A stretch of 64,000 nucleotides of DNA from assembly GCA_963693285.1 (NCBI GenBank), contig OY848917.1, forward strand, positions 3,648,618 to 3,712,617. The letters are read 5' to 3'. Origin of the DNA: Xestospongia muta. Lineage: Eukaryota > Porifera > Demospongiae > Haplosclerida > Petrosiidae. The translations under genes and the position numbers were made by a program. Below the pieces are notes generated by a model, which saw nothing but the letters and a program-made list of their open reading frames with translations, searched no databases and was not told the origin of the DNA. Shown here one piece after another: positions 38,301 to 48,300 of this stretch; positions within the stretch are counted from its first letter, which is position 1, and the number at the start of each line of letters is the position of its first letter.

Positions 38301-41300
38301 ATATGTGGGATAAAATATAATACCACATGCACAGTTATATTTGAGTGATATAAAATCCACATAACTGTGTTATTAAAGGTTTTGTATATTAAACTTTTGT
38401 ATTGGTATAATTATTCAAAAGGTTATTAAGTTGTTTTGTTCTGTATAAGGATTAAGGGATTAAAAGCTTTTATAAATCAACATTTCACTACAAAATATTT
38501 TTGATATAAATAAAATTTATTGTTACTAAATGCAAATTAGAAAAAAAGAACTTATGACATAATAAGTACTTGAATAACATTTTAAAATATACTCCTTGTG
38601 TTTTATACTCTCTTCCTTTGTAGAATATGGTCCATTGTTCAAAAGAGGACTATACGAAGGCTATGTGTACATTACAAGTTTGAAGTTAGTCCTTCTTGGG
38701 CCACCCTGTGTTGGAAAAACAGCATTCAAAAATCTTCTTTTCAATTGGCCTGCTCCAAAAAATCATCACAGCACAGCCATATCTACTCGTCCAATTCGTG
38801 CAATAGAGAGAGTGGCAGATCAGAAGGAAGGCAAGATATGGCTTCAAATTACTGAAGCAGAGTTGTTTAAAATGCTCTCAGATGCAATTCAAGATCTAGC
38901 TGCTACTGAAGGTTCTGTTGCAATTAGCTCAAAACAAAAATCAAGTGAAGCGTCTGCTAATTCTTCTGCCTCAACACATGAGCCAAAGAATATTTCTACA
39001 ATGACACCAGTAACAATGCCAAGTTCTCTTGATGCTTCGACCACATTATTGTCTTACTCTTCACCTGATGTTGTGGAAGAGGATGTACCACAACCTAAAC
39101 CACAATTGGATTCTATCTACTACTCAAAGGATATACTTGGTCTACTTGCAAATCGTAAGAAGTCAGAGGAGCTACATAGGTCAACGTGGATACATGTTCT
39201 TGATAGTGGTGGCCAACCTCAATTTGCTGATATATCCCGATTTTTTCTTCATGGTAATGCAATACATGTCATCCTTACAAAGTTAACAGAAAGCCTTTAT
39301 GATAAGCCTCAGTTTTGTTATTCACTGAATGGCAAGTTGCTGAACCAACCCAGTGAGCTCCAAATGACCAACCTTGAGCTTATAGAAAATTTTGTGCGTT
39401 CCATTGTCTCTTCTAAAAATATAATGGCATCAAAGGGAACAACAGTTGTAACCTCAAAACCTCTGTTTGCAATTGTTGGTACATACCTTGATCAGCTTAA
39501 CAAGATGTTCAACAAACACAAAAAAATCTTACGGGAAAGAAATGCACAGCTTTTGTCTGCCTTACAAGAGTTTAGAAGTCACTTTATATTCTATGATGAT
39601 GAAGCCAAAGAGCTTATTTTTCCAGTTGATAATTTGTGCTGGTGGAGTCGTGAGAAGATATCTTCAATCATACGTCAACGAATCATGTCTAAAGTTGGTG
39701 TCGGCTTTAATTTTCCAGTACCAGTTCGTTGGTATATGTTTGAATTAAAAGTGAGTGAACAAGCATCACAAGAAAAACATGGTATCATCCCCTTTGACAA
39801 TTGCTGTAAGATTGGTGGTCAACTGAGTATGGATGTAAGTGAGGTGAAAGAATGTGTAACCTTTTTTGACTCTCTAAGTTTGTTCCTGCATTATCCCAAA
39901 GTCCTGCCTAATATTATCTTCACTAATCCTCAATATCTTTTAGATTCACTCTCCACTTTAATAAGATTCTCATTTGTTGATCTGTTAGAGGAGATATTAC
40001 CAGATGAAGAGCTATCATCTGAAGATCAACGTTTACTTCGTGAAGATGGCATCTTTGAAGATTCACTTCTTGATAAGCTTTCTCTTCCTTTTATTCCTCA
40101 TTTGTTCTCAAAGGATGATTTTCTTCAGTTACTTTGTCATCTATGTATCATTGCTCCTCTTCCTACAGCTGATCCTGTGAGACGTTATTTTATGCCAATT
40201 GTGTTGACACCATCTGTAGTAACAGATGAGGATAAAGCAGTGTACATGACTTCATGTGATCCTATGATGATTGAGTTTAGCAGTAAAGTAGTCCCTCAGG
40301 TATGTGTTAATAAAACCACATACAATGTATAGCACTTTAAATTTGTTTCCTGTGTCCATTCCTTGTATTTTATGGATATTTATAGTTAATACTTAGCCTT
40401 TATAGTATTAACCATTCCTAACTTATTGCATGGTGACTTGGATAGATATTATGACATTTCATACTTCTTAAAATACTATAGTATATTATAGCTTAATAAA
40501 TTAGTCAATGCAATGTATAAACAGTTTCATAGTTTATAATGTCTTAATACAATTGACTAAGTAATCCTTGTCTCTTTGTTTATAGGGCATGTTTCCTGCT
40601 ATGGTGGTGTCACTGTTAGGTAGAAAAGATAAACCTCAATTTTCAGTTGATAGTGGATCACGCACTTTTGAGAGACAACGTCGCTATGGAGTTAAGCTAC
40701 ATTCTGAAGATCTTTTTGGCAATGTCCTACTTGTAGACAACTTTAAGAGTATTGAAGTCTATTTTACTGGTTTTCCAGAGAAGTGTCCTTTTGTTCGTGA
40801 AGCTATCAAAGAAGCCATAGATACCTGTACTAAACTGTTATCATATGACACTAAAGACTTGAAGATCTTAGCAACTTTGGCATGTAGACAGAAGCATCGT
40901 AAAGATGATGGGAAGCTACATGGTGTACGTCTACGTCCTGATAATAATCGTATCCTTGCCAATTGCTTAGTTGAATCAGAAATTGCCACTTTTATAATAA
41001 CTGATCCACGACAGCTCTGCTGGTTAAATGGTAAGTATATACATTCATACATGGAGAGAATTTAGTGGTATATTCTGTTTGTTTTGATTGTAGATCCCAT
41101 TGTTGATCCTGCTCCATTAAACTCTTCTTTTGTAGATGCTCCACTTGGTAAGTCATGAACTTTTATATATTATTTGTCCAATATTTACTTAACTTGTACA
41201 CACATTGTTCTGTTGTTATTTCATAGTATTACTTTACATTTCAGGTTCATCTAGTACTAATGAAGAGGATCTAGTCAGAGGTCCACATTCAACATCAGGT

Positions 41301-41803
41301 CTGTATTATTATTGGTGGAACAACTTATTTTGTTTATGAGGAATTGTTTCAACAGCTTTCCTTAATATTCTTTATATATTTATATAAATATGTTATTACT
41401 TAATTATAATGAAATAACTATCTGTGGCTACAAAATATGACCCTTACTTATTAAGATTTTATTTTATACTCTAGATGATACTCTGAACTCTGATGTAGCT
41501 AGACGAGCTTTAGTTAAATGTACCAGTGCTATTGTTGAATCAACTATTGAACCCACTGTTCTAGCAAGGAGACTGGTTGAAAAAGAAGTTATTTCCGAGA
41601 ACGTTTACAAGATTGTAAAAGACAAGAAAACAGGAGATACAAGTACAGACCGTCTTGAACTGATTCTTGATGATCTAAAGGATCATGTCAAACACAATGC
41701 TAGCGCCTTCATGATTTTCCTGGATATTTTAAGAGATGATAGTTTAAATCGACAAGACCTAGCTGACATAATAATGTCAAAATATAAAGGTATGATATAT
41801 TAG
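17308..41803 (+). CDS. Gene B: complete ankyrin-Roc/COR-CARD protein (about 1,077 aa)
   Basis: Exons: 17308-17340, 19048-19140, 20223-20321, 24366-24464, 28054-28152, 31012-31110, 35203-35301, 37482-37536, 38624-40299, 40586-41030, 41094-41147, 41245-41298, 41475-41803. All joints are in phase. Approximate residues: N-terminal leader 1-11, ankyrin 12-42 and 43-75, four further ankyrin repeats 76-207, capping repeat 208-226, P-loop GPPCVGKT 251-258, DSGGQ at 419, GTYLD at 511, COR-like region to about 932, Ser/acidic linker 933-968, CARD 969-1073. There is no signal peptide or membrane segment, so the protein is presumably cytosolic. Ligand recognition by the ankyrin stack with CARD output is inference from architecture. 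The ATG is chosen because the same first exon and upstream block occur in A2 and gene C. Confidence 0.82.
17341..19047 (+). repeat. Gene B intron 1, near-identical to gene C intron 1
   Basis: About 1.7 kb matching 51299-53004 closely along its whole length and A2 for its first 350 bases. It has no coding exon that I can support. It includes a (TG)n run near 18820 and an ACATGTACATGTACATG run near 18188. Confidence 0.6.
19048..19140 (+). CDS. Gene B N-terminal ankyrin repeat 1
   Basis: A 93-base phase-0 exon starting DFDLYRAAEDGNIAKVKKAI and ending VDATC. It has the first-repeat ankyrin pattern (L..AA..GN...V). Compared with the gene C exon, seven codons differ and every difference changes the amino acid. 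Confidence 0.75.
19141..20222 (+). repeat. Gene B intron 2, shared with gene C, with an exon-like segment
   Basis: Matches 53098-54183. At 19838-19890 there is an exon-like stretch between an AAAG acceptor and a GTATGT donor reading TFLEYIDTESVEKHLKK. It is unchanged in gene C (53799-53851) but out of phase with its neighbours, so I left it out of the gene model. Confidence 0.5.
20223..20321 (+). CDS. Gene B N-terminal ankyrin repeat 2
   Basis: A 99-base phase-0 exon with TMLHGASKGGHEGLVIYLL and GATVNIQ, a clear ankyrin repeat. Ten codons differ from the gene C exon, all amino-acid-changing. Confidence 0.78.
21001..21038. repeat. Stem-loop in gene B intron 3
   Basis: CATTAAAGATTGTTATGTAT pairs with ATACATAATCTTTAATG. 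The gene C copy (54940-54977) keeps the structure with one mismatch. Confidence 0.5.
22033..22420 (-). pseudogene. Antisense transposase relic, copy 2
   Basis: Same three minus-strand exons (IVRYCAEQSMIKVIDEVKTL, then WVITDAQHNSTANAYHTTV, then MDHAVAHTRKLEATI-like). Arg of the DARH motif is Gln here. Confidence 0.45.
24366..24464 (+). CDS. Gene B ankyrin exon c
   Basis: Phase-0 repeat exon, IALHFACMKGHTG. Variable positions 1, 3, 8, 11, 12 read Y, R, F, M, K. It is the only copy with Ile for Thr at position 4. Confidence 0.8.
24465..28053 (+). repeat. Gene B intron 4: duplicated block
   Basis: Second copy of the intronic block. BED-like antisense exon at about 25262-25375, shortened antisense transposase relic at 25638-25830, repeated segment 26455-26865. 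No gene B exon. Confidence 0.55.
25638..25830 (-). pseudogene. Antisense transposase relic, shortened copy 3
   Basis: Keeps the first exon and the start of the second (WVITDPRHNST). The third exon is deleted and the acceptor before the first exon is lost (CAACAG in place of CTACAG on the plus strand). Confidence 0.4.
28054..28152 (+). CDS. Gene B ankyrin exon d
   Basis: Phase-0 repeat exon, TALHKACMNGHTG. Variable positions 1, 3, 8, 11, 12 read W, Q, K, M, N. Confidence 0.8.
28153..31011 (+). repeat. Gene B intron 5: shorter duplicated block
   Basis: FLYWCH-like ORF at 28882-29097 and BED-like antisense exon at about 29386-29495. A deletion near 29833 has removed the transposase relic and the segment found at 26455 in the previous block. 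Confidence 0.55.
28882..29097 (+). pseudogene. FLYWCH-like ORF in intron block, copy 1
   Basis: 71-codon ORF with LIVEGRKLIHDRFTLNEKVG, YKQYMCVTLHCSKHF and VPWVQDG. The Y-x-C...C spacing recalls a FLYWCH zinc finger, common in MULE-type transposases. The His pair is not evident, so this is a guess. Confidence 0.3.
31012..31110 (+). CDS. Gene B ankyrin exon e
   Basis: Phase-0 repeat exon, TALHWACRDGHTGIAQ. Variable positions 1, 3, 8, 11, 12 read W, R, W, R, D. The most divergent copy, also with Val at position 26 and Gln at 33. Its donor reads GTTAGC. Confidence 0.8.
31111..35202 (+). repeat. Gene B intron 6: duplicated block
   Basis: Frame-shifted FLYWCH-like copy at about 31859-32054, BED-like antisense exon at about 32342-32450, shortened transposase relic at 32866-33055, repeated segment 33680-34086. 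Confidence 0.55.
32866..33055 (-). pseudogene. Antisense transposase relic, shortened copy 4
   Basis: Same deletion as copy 3, showing that the two blocks share an ancestor after the deletion. Confidence 0.4.
35203..35301 (+). CDS. Gene B ankyrin exon f
   Basis: Phase-0 repeat exon, TALHYACINGLRGTAQ. Variable positions 1, 3, 8, 11, 12 read W, R, Y, I, N. The usual His-Thr of the GHTG loop is Leu-Arg here. Confidence 0.8.
35302..37481 (+). repeat. Gene B intron 7: duplicated block and TACATG repeat
   Basis: FLYWCH-like ORF at 36031-36246 and BED-like antisense exon at about 36536-36650. At 37228-37320 there is a run of TACATG/ATGTACATG short repeats, also found at 7750 and 63090. Confidence 0.5.
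36031..36246 (+). pseudogene. FLYWCH-like ORF in intron block, copy 2
   Basis: Open for 71 codons and close to copy 1. A frame-shifted copy lies at about 31859-32054. Confidence 0.3.
37482..37536 (+). CDS. Gene B capping/linker exon
   Basis: Encodes YGKKPLDYIDNKETVQLI plus one base. The donor is GTAAGT, and the codon is completed by the first two bases of the exon at 38624. Confidence 0.75.
37537..38623 (+). repeat. Gene B intron 8
   Basis: AT-rich and homologous to 8060-8787 and 63403-64000. It is longer than the gene A copy because of an internal segment near 37735-37970 in which a short stretch is repeated (GTTGAAAACTGTTTTA occurs twice). No exon seen. Confidence 0.45.
38624..40299 (+). 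CDS. Gene B Roc/COR-like GTPase exon
   Basis: 1,676 bases, entering with YGPLFKRGLYEGYVYITSLK and LVLLGPPCVGKT (Walker A). It has the Ser/Thr- and Pro-rich insert, HVLDSGGQPQF, then GTYLD in place of a canonical NKxD, and COR-like FPVPVRWYMFELKV and VLPNIIFTNPQYLLDSL. It ends VVPQ at the GTATGT donor. Compared with gene A, synonymous and replacement changes are mixed, unlike the ankyrin exons. Confidence 0.82.
40586..41030 (+). CDS. Gene B COR C-terminal exon
   Basis: Phase-0 entry with GMFPAMVVSLLGRKDKPQF and phase-1 exit at GTAAGT after DPRQLCWLNG. Same size as in gene A. Confidence 0.77.
41094..41298 (+). CDS. Gene B two 54-base linker exons (41094-41147, 41245-41298)
   Basis: Symmetric phase-1 exons encoding DPIVDPAPLNSSFVDAPL and SSSTNEEDLVRGPHSTS, as in gene A. 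They form a hydrophilic tether between COR and CARD. Confidence 0.65.
41475..41803 (+). CDS. Gene B CARD exon and stop
   Basis: Same CARD as gene A (ALVKCTSAIVESTIEP, TVLARRLVEKEVISENVY, LDDLKDHVKHNASAFMIFL). I saw only one amino-acid difference from gene A (Ser for Asn in that last motif). Reading through GGTATGATATAT reaches TAG at 41801-41803. The strong conservation contrasts with the ankyrin exons. Confidence 0.72.
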
Positions 41804-43337
41804 CTTTAGTCCTTTCTTTAGAAAATACTCATTTCTGTTTCAGAATTAGCTATATCATAAATAGAAAAAGCAAAAGAAACCTTCACTACATTTCATTTCA
41901 CTAACAAACAGTTGTACACATTTACAGCATTATATGTTAATGTTGACTTGGTTGTTGTCAAGTTAATAAGTATATATCTTATGTAAAGTCGTTATTTTTA
42001 AAATTGAACTGCCTTAATAAACTATATGCTATAGTCTATTATGTGATTTGATGTATTTGTTTTGATCATATATCTCATGCTAACAGATTGTGTCAATGTT
42101 ACTCTTTTTATCTTTTATACCATTGGTATAATTCCTTTATTTAATAAATGATTTTTGAAGTATTAACATAAAAATCAGTATGTATTATAATTTTTATTTA
42201 ATAATTATAAAGTGCATAGCTAATTGCAGCCTCAACATTAATTATTTCTGAGAAAAGTCTCATAAACAGAGAGGAGGAGGGGCTAATATAGTCCAAACTG
42301 CTCAGACCAGCTCCACTTTTAAAAATAGTACTTCTATCTGTTGAACAAGATATTAGGTGATCTTAATGGCATTGGAATCAAAACATTATGACTTATTACC
42401 AATACAACTGAGTCTACCTTACATAAGACTTGGAAGATGTTGTTGTAAGAATTCCAGACAAGTAAACACTAATCCAAGTAAGACAATATAAGAATATATA
42501 GAATATATAGAATATATATATAGAATAGCCACTGTCTGCATAATACAAATCTGTTAAAAGTAAGAAAGCAGGCCTGCAACACAATTGAATCAGCAGTCCA
42601 TATCTTTGTTATGTTAGCACTTCATGGTACTGTTGTATCTATCACCATAATCCATTCTTGACTTATCTATCTATATACTTTGTACAATTTAGTCTTTTGT
42701 CTGTTCTTTATATTCACTCACCACAATGATCATACATGTATTAAATACATGTAAATGTGTAGTGTTTATTAAAAATCAATTCATACATTTTACCTAATAC
42801 CAAGTGACATTATCAGTGTAATGACTGTTAATATATCAAACATTAAGTGTCATTTGTTTTATTCCAGTTAATACATTTGGCTTTGTTGCAATCTAATTTC
42901 TAGTGTCATGGGGTCAAAATAAATGATACATTGTTTATAATTGGTGTTTATTTGGTTATAATAATAACACAATACATTGATGATGTATACATGTACATAA
43001 AGACCTTACAATAAAAACTGTCAACTCTTCAGGAACAAGTAAGCTGAACTCAATCTTCTGTTAGTCCACTATAAGAGCAATATATAGAGATGTGGTTTCA
43101 GTTGTCCAAGTCATATTAACAAGTATAATATTATTTTATCATATTATCATCTCTGTACAATAAGGATCACAGCTTTACTTGTATCAACTGGAGTATCTCT
43201 TATTAGTCTGAGAAGGTGATAGATGTCCATAGATGTCAGATCTTACTGACTGGTAGGATCTAGTTGGGATTTTTGTCAAATAAGTTGAAGAGAGTTATTA
43301 CATAAGTTATTTCTACCATACCAAACTGATGAGTGAC
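41804..43337. other. Gene B 3' flank, no gene seen
   Basis: The first 370 bases match the gene A 3' flank up to about 12345. The rest is unique AT-rich sequence with a GAATATATA microsatellite near 42490-42530. Confidence 0.5.
42016..42021 (+). terminator. Possible poly(A) signal of gene B
   Basis: AATAAA about 210 bases after the gene B stop, matching the gene A position. Confidence 0.35.
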
Positions 43338-43781
43338 CTACACTGAAAAAAGTATTTTGTCATTTTAATTGAGGTCTTCGTTACCAGAGTTTCATCAATA
43401 TGATGTAAACCCATTCTAAGTTGCGACAAGGTCAAAACCAGCATAGCTTAGTATGCATAAAGCCAACTAGTTGTATCTACAACCACATTACTTTTACACC
43501 CACTTTACTATAGTAATTGATCATCACTTCAATAAGCAGATACTATTTCAACTGAAACTGATCCAAATAGTTAAGTTGAAATAGTATATATCACTCCCTC
43601 ATAGTTTCAGTTGTAGGACATAAACTACAGAGTATACTTTTTGGCTTCTAGTTGACTTTATACATACTGAGTTAGATCAGTTTTGGCTTTGTGGTAACTC
43701 AGTATTGGACTTGTATCATAATGATGAATTTATGGTAACGAAGGCGATCGTTGAAATGACAAAATGATATTTTAAGTGTAG
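43338..43781. mobile_element. Foldback MITE, about 440 bp
   Basis: The ends are inverted copies: CACTGAAAAAAGTATTTTGTC at the left and the complement of CACTTAAAATATCATTTTG at the right. CTTCGTTACCA is shared further in. Each end abuts TA, a likely TA target duplication. The inverted similarity continues inward (GTATGCATAAAGCCAACT against its right-arm counterpart), and near the centre ACTATTTCAACT pairs with AGTTGAAATAGT. The element is therefore essentially one long hairpin. It has no ORF. It is non-autonomous and its superfamily is uncertain. Confidence 0.7.
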
Positions 43782-44311
43782 TATATAGACAACACAGGTA
43801 TGTCATAACACTATATAATTAGTATGTGGAATAAGTACATGTACACTGTACTAAGAGATATAACACTGTAGAGCAGGTTTTAATACTGTTACTGTTTAAT
43901 ACATCTGAATCTACCTGTAATTGCTTAGCTAATGTCATGTTGTAAGAATTCTAGATAATTAAATTTAAAAACAATCCAAAGAAAGATTAGTAAAATGAAT
44001 AAGCTCTCTAATTCACAAAATTGCAAATGTACATTAAATTATACAATAAAAACAAATAATGTAAGTTTATTTTTTTACACAATCAAACAAATATAAACAT
44101 GTCATACTCATAATTTACATTAATATCATTATGTCATACATGTACATTTATGATACAATTTTAAGTAAATCAACACAATCAATTGCAATTTGAAACAATG
44201 CATCATTTATTTTGACAACATGACACTAGAAATTAGATTGGAGCAAAGAAGAAATGACATTTAATGTTTGATAGTTTAACAGTCATTACACTGATATATG
44301 GGGTGTGATCT
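43782..44311. other. Spacer between the foldback element and the transposon
   Basis: AT-rich, no gene or repeat structure recognised. Confidence 0.4.
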
Positions 44312-44541
44312 GTGTCAAAATTATTAACTCTAACATGCCTATATTTATTCATAACAGGAATGCCAACATATCTCTATTAAGAACAACATGGATGCCAGCA
44401 TGCTCATATTTATCATATATGAACATCAAGATGCATGTATACTTCCATAATAACACAATATTTTTTTCATATATGGACATCAAGATGCATGCGTATTCAC
44501 ATAATAACACCATGTTTTTTGGAATAAAACTAAGAGAAATA
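44312..44541 (+). repeat. Left terminal inverted repeat
   Basis: Shares with the right end GTGTCAAAATTATTAA, AACATGCCTATATTTATTCA, TAACAGGAATGCCAACATAT, ACATCAAGATGCATG and TAAAACTAAGAGA. It contains an extra internal stretch of about 110 bases with a second imperfect copy of the ACATCAAGATGCATG part. Confidence 0.7.
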
Positions 44542-44697
44542 ATATAACTTAATATTATTTAATTTGGAAGTAAAAGAACGGTAATTACTTTTTGCGGCAT
44601 AACTAATAACGTTTTTGGCGCGCTAAACTATTCATACAAGAGTGCCAGAAAGTCGATCGTTTGTTTTCTCTACAATGTTTCTCTTAATTAGCTATCC

Positions 44698-47600
44698 ATG
44701 GCAGATCAAAACATGTCTCTGTTTGTTATCAAAGCTCTAGAAGAAGCTGCCCACGTTCTCAGATCTACTCCAAGTTGTCGAAATACGACAAGGACGTTGC
44801 AGCAAGACCTAACTGTACCAAGCTCTTCCAAGGAGTTACGAGGTGATCTTAGCATGTCATTGTTACCGACACCAAGAAAAAACGAGACTGGGTTAGTGAG
44901 TTGTTTGCTTGCATTACACATACATGCTACATGATGTACACACACTTGCACGTGTGTGCGTATTTCTGTGTGTGGGGTGTGCTCCAGTAAGAGCTTTGTA
45001 TGCTATATCTATTTAATGCGTTTTGCCATGGTAAATTAAGATCATACGTTTTTAGATTTTCAGGGGTCAATCTGCCTCCATTTAATCCTCGGCAGGGAAA
45101 AGGAAAGGGCCGCCATTTCCCATACCAAAAGGCAATGGTCAAACCTAGATGTCATACATGGACACACAAATTTATTTGCCTAGCAGACACTCATCAAGAA
45201 CAAGTTCCTTCAATGAGTGAACGTCATAGACTTTGGAGTGCTGGGTTAGGAGAGAAAAAGATTGTCTTTCGTCTGGATGGGGACTGGAGTCATATCAAAG
45301 AAGTCTTGATGGAAACCTTTCAACCATTAAAGAGTGCTGGTGGTATGGAGCTTCTCTGTACTGCTGGTTCTTATTCAAAAAACTTAGTAGTAATCGAGAC
45401 CAGATATATAATTAGTGTCCTGAGGTTAAAAGAGTATGTGGATCAAGCAAAGGTGTATGTGAGACCTCTTCCAGTTGATTTGCCATTAACCTATGATGTT
45501 GACTTGCTGGAGGTCAGTAATATTAATACTTAACTGCTGTTATAACTTTTTATGTCCAACCTCCAGACTGACAAGATAAAAGAAAAATGTTTATTGTGTG
45601 AAAAACAAATTGCTATGCATGAAATGAAAGATTATTTGCAAGCATGCAACAATTCTGAAGAAATTGAGTGAGTTTATATAGCATGTTATACAGACAGTAA
45701 TGATTAGAATATCACCTTAATGTATTTTTAAATACTTACCATGATGTATAGGTGCAGCATAGAGGATATTGGTGACAACATCCTAGCACCATTATCACCA
45801 CCAATGCCACCAATATTGGTACAAGCACCTGGCCCTTCTAGCGTGAGTGCAGTAGCAAGGTGAGCTATATTGTGTGAAATTTACAAACTTCTGTGTTGCC
45901 TGTGGTTGCCATGGACACTGTTGTGGTGTTGGCTAGGGAAAAACCAATAAAGTTGTACCTTCCTTTGCACAGGTGTTTGTGGTCATATCAAAGATAATAA
46001 GTTGTGATTACTGCCATTGTTTTTTCTATTTAAATTTCACAGTTTAGAAAGGAGTAATTTGTGTTTATTACATAAATATATAAGCACAGTTACACATACT
46101 TTATCAAATTTATTTCATTTTATACATGTCCATGACAGTAGTCTTGTGAATGATAATGGATCACTGGATGACAATGATGAAGAAATTCAGTCTATCACAG
46201 AAAAAAGTCTCAAGTAACAAAGTTATGTGGAAAAGTAAGTTTCCATTGGCCAATCATGATGAATTTTTTCCTGTATGTTGTAGCTTGGATGACATTATTA
46301 AGAAGCTACAACTTGACAATGGGATGGATCTGGACTTGTCTTCCAATGATTATGAAAATACAATGCTGTTAGAATTCAGCAGAGATTCCCTTCTAGAAGA
46401 TGCTCTAATACATGCTCAAATGCCAACATTTGATCCCAAGAAGACATTAAGAGTAAGTATTTCAACTAGGTCTAATAATAGCAAATAATTGCATATGTGC
46501 TACATGCATTCATGTTGACATTTAAGTTTGTGTAATTTAGGTTGTTTGGCTTTGTTCTACTAATACATGGCATAGTGTTATGAGACACATTCATTTTAGG
46601 TTTTTTTAAAAGAGAGGAAGGTGTTGATATTGGTGGGCTTCGTCACGAGTTTGGAGGATCCTGATTAAAAACATAGTGGAAAAATACTGTATTGGTGATG
46701 AGTGCAAGATGACGTTTTATCAACATGTACCAGCATTGCAAGTAAGTGAAAGGGATAAAGGAATGAGTGTTATGTGTATTCTAGAGCAAGGTGTTCATGC
46801 ACATTGGAAGGTGGATTGGCATGTCAATTTTGCAAGAGGGCCATGGTTTTCCTGTGCTGTTGCCAGGATTATATCAGTACATGGTCACCAGAGACATCAC
46901 AACAATTTCCATAGATGACAAAGAAATTACGGATCAATCAGTCAAGTGCTTGGTAGCAGAAGTGTGTGTGTACAGAACAGATAATCCATAATCCATTCAT
47001 ACCAATTCTGTTAGATCTCTGCTGTATCTGACAACCAATCTCTACAAAGTGTCTTGAGCCAAGAAAGATACCTTGCACTCTTATTGGAAACAGGTTTCAG
47101 CAAACCAATCACTGCAACAACTCTTGCTGATCATAATATAATATCAGATGTTTTAAAAAGGTATTATTGTGTGATCAAAGTAAAGGCTGAAATTGACCAG
47201 TTTCTGGATGGGCTGAAGTTGTTAAAAATTGACAAATATATTTCCAGACACCCGGAAATAATGAAGGTGTTCTTCATCACTGATCATGACGATACAACAC
47301 TAGAAATCACTCCTGGTACGTTCTGTGCATGTATCAACTCTAGATATTTGCAATAGTTATTGGAGTAGTTAGATCTTTACATTGGTTAGTTACTGCAACA
47401 ACTCCAACATTTTGTTATTAGTGTTTCAGTTCTAGTATTATTTTAAAATCTCAACTATACTATCAGTAAATATAGCATACTATCATGACGGATTTTAGTG
47501 TTTGTTTTGATTGACCAAAGGAACACTTGATTGTGTCTGACTGTCTGTCTATTCTACTTTTACAGACTACATTAAGATGCTGCTAAAACCAGAGTTTTCT

Positions 47601-47990
47601 CATGATGGGCATTGGTACACTAAGGAGAGGCGTGACCGAGAGGAGGCCACCTATATGTTCTTTTTAAGATTTCTCAATGAATGCCAAGGTAGGTAATTAT
47701 TCAACATAGTAGTTTGTACATAATGTTCATCAATGGCCACTTTTTTAGAAGGCTCTGTTCCAGTATCTTTGGAAGATGTGTTGGTATTCTTTACAGGCTC
47801 TGATAAAAAAAACCCAGTTACTGGTTACAGCAAAGCACCGAGGCTGTTGTTTTCCAGTGACACAGGTCTAGCTACTTCATCTATTTGTGACTTCTCTCCC
47901 TCTCTCCCGGTCGTTCACTCAAATTATAATGGATTTAAGGACAGTCTGGTATTGTCACTGAAAGGACATATCGGTTTCGGATTAATTTGA
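44698..47990 (+). CDS. HECT-type E3 ubiquitin ligase-like gene carried by the transposon
   Basis: Exons: 44698-44891, 45056-45512, 45567-45667, 45752-45859, 46142-46213, 46284-46456, 46600-46741, 46785-46961, 47015-47315, 47566-47688, 47749-47990. The start MADQNMSLFVIKALEEAAHV is the first ATG after the inverted repeat. The middle has a possible small zinc knuckle (CLLCEKQIAMHEMKDYLQAC). The C-terminal half is a HECT domain: VSFFKREEGVDIGGLRHEF, GRWIGMSILQEG, FFTGSDKKNPVTGY and an ATSSICDFSPSLPV tail. Its Cys is in the place of the catalytic HECT cysteine. HECT enzymes take ubiquitin onto that Cys and pass it to a substrate. One base appears missing at 46650-46653, so the frame breaks inside the HECT domain. 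All other joints fit. Confidence 0.72.
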
Positions 47991-48300
47991 AGACTTGATT
48001 CACTCGTATAACAATTAATCATTAATCAAAAAATTGATCTCACTTCATTATATACATATTATGTTGTAATAATGATCACTTGGTGAACAATGGACTGTAG
48101 AGTAAAGAGTGGTAAAATACCATCAAAAATACAACGCTATTACATTGATCGGTAATTTTTAACCAGTGGAAATTTTACAACTAATGTAAAACATCAATTT
48201 TCCAAACGTAAAGTGAAAATTTTCCCTGTGTAGACTTGCTGACCGCTTGATGCGAATGGTATGAGAGCTGTCGAGGCGACTTGCCCAGGGTGACGACATA
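47991..48300 (+). promoter_or_regulatory. Spacer between HECT and transposase genes
   Basis: 310 bases without an ORF. It must hold the 3' end of the ligase gene and, if the two are transcribed separately, the transposase promoter. No AATAAA or TATA motif stands out. Confidence 0.3.

Noticed and set aside
46452..46600. Frameshift at the start of the HECT domain
   Set aside because: Using the donor after TTAAGAGTAA (exon end 46456) gives a phase-1 joint and a continuous VSFFKREEG, so no frameshift is needed there.
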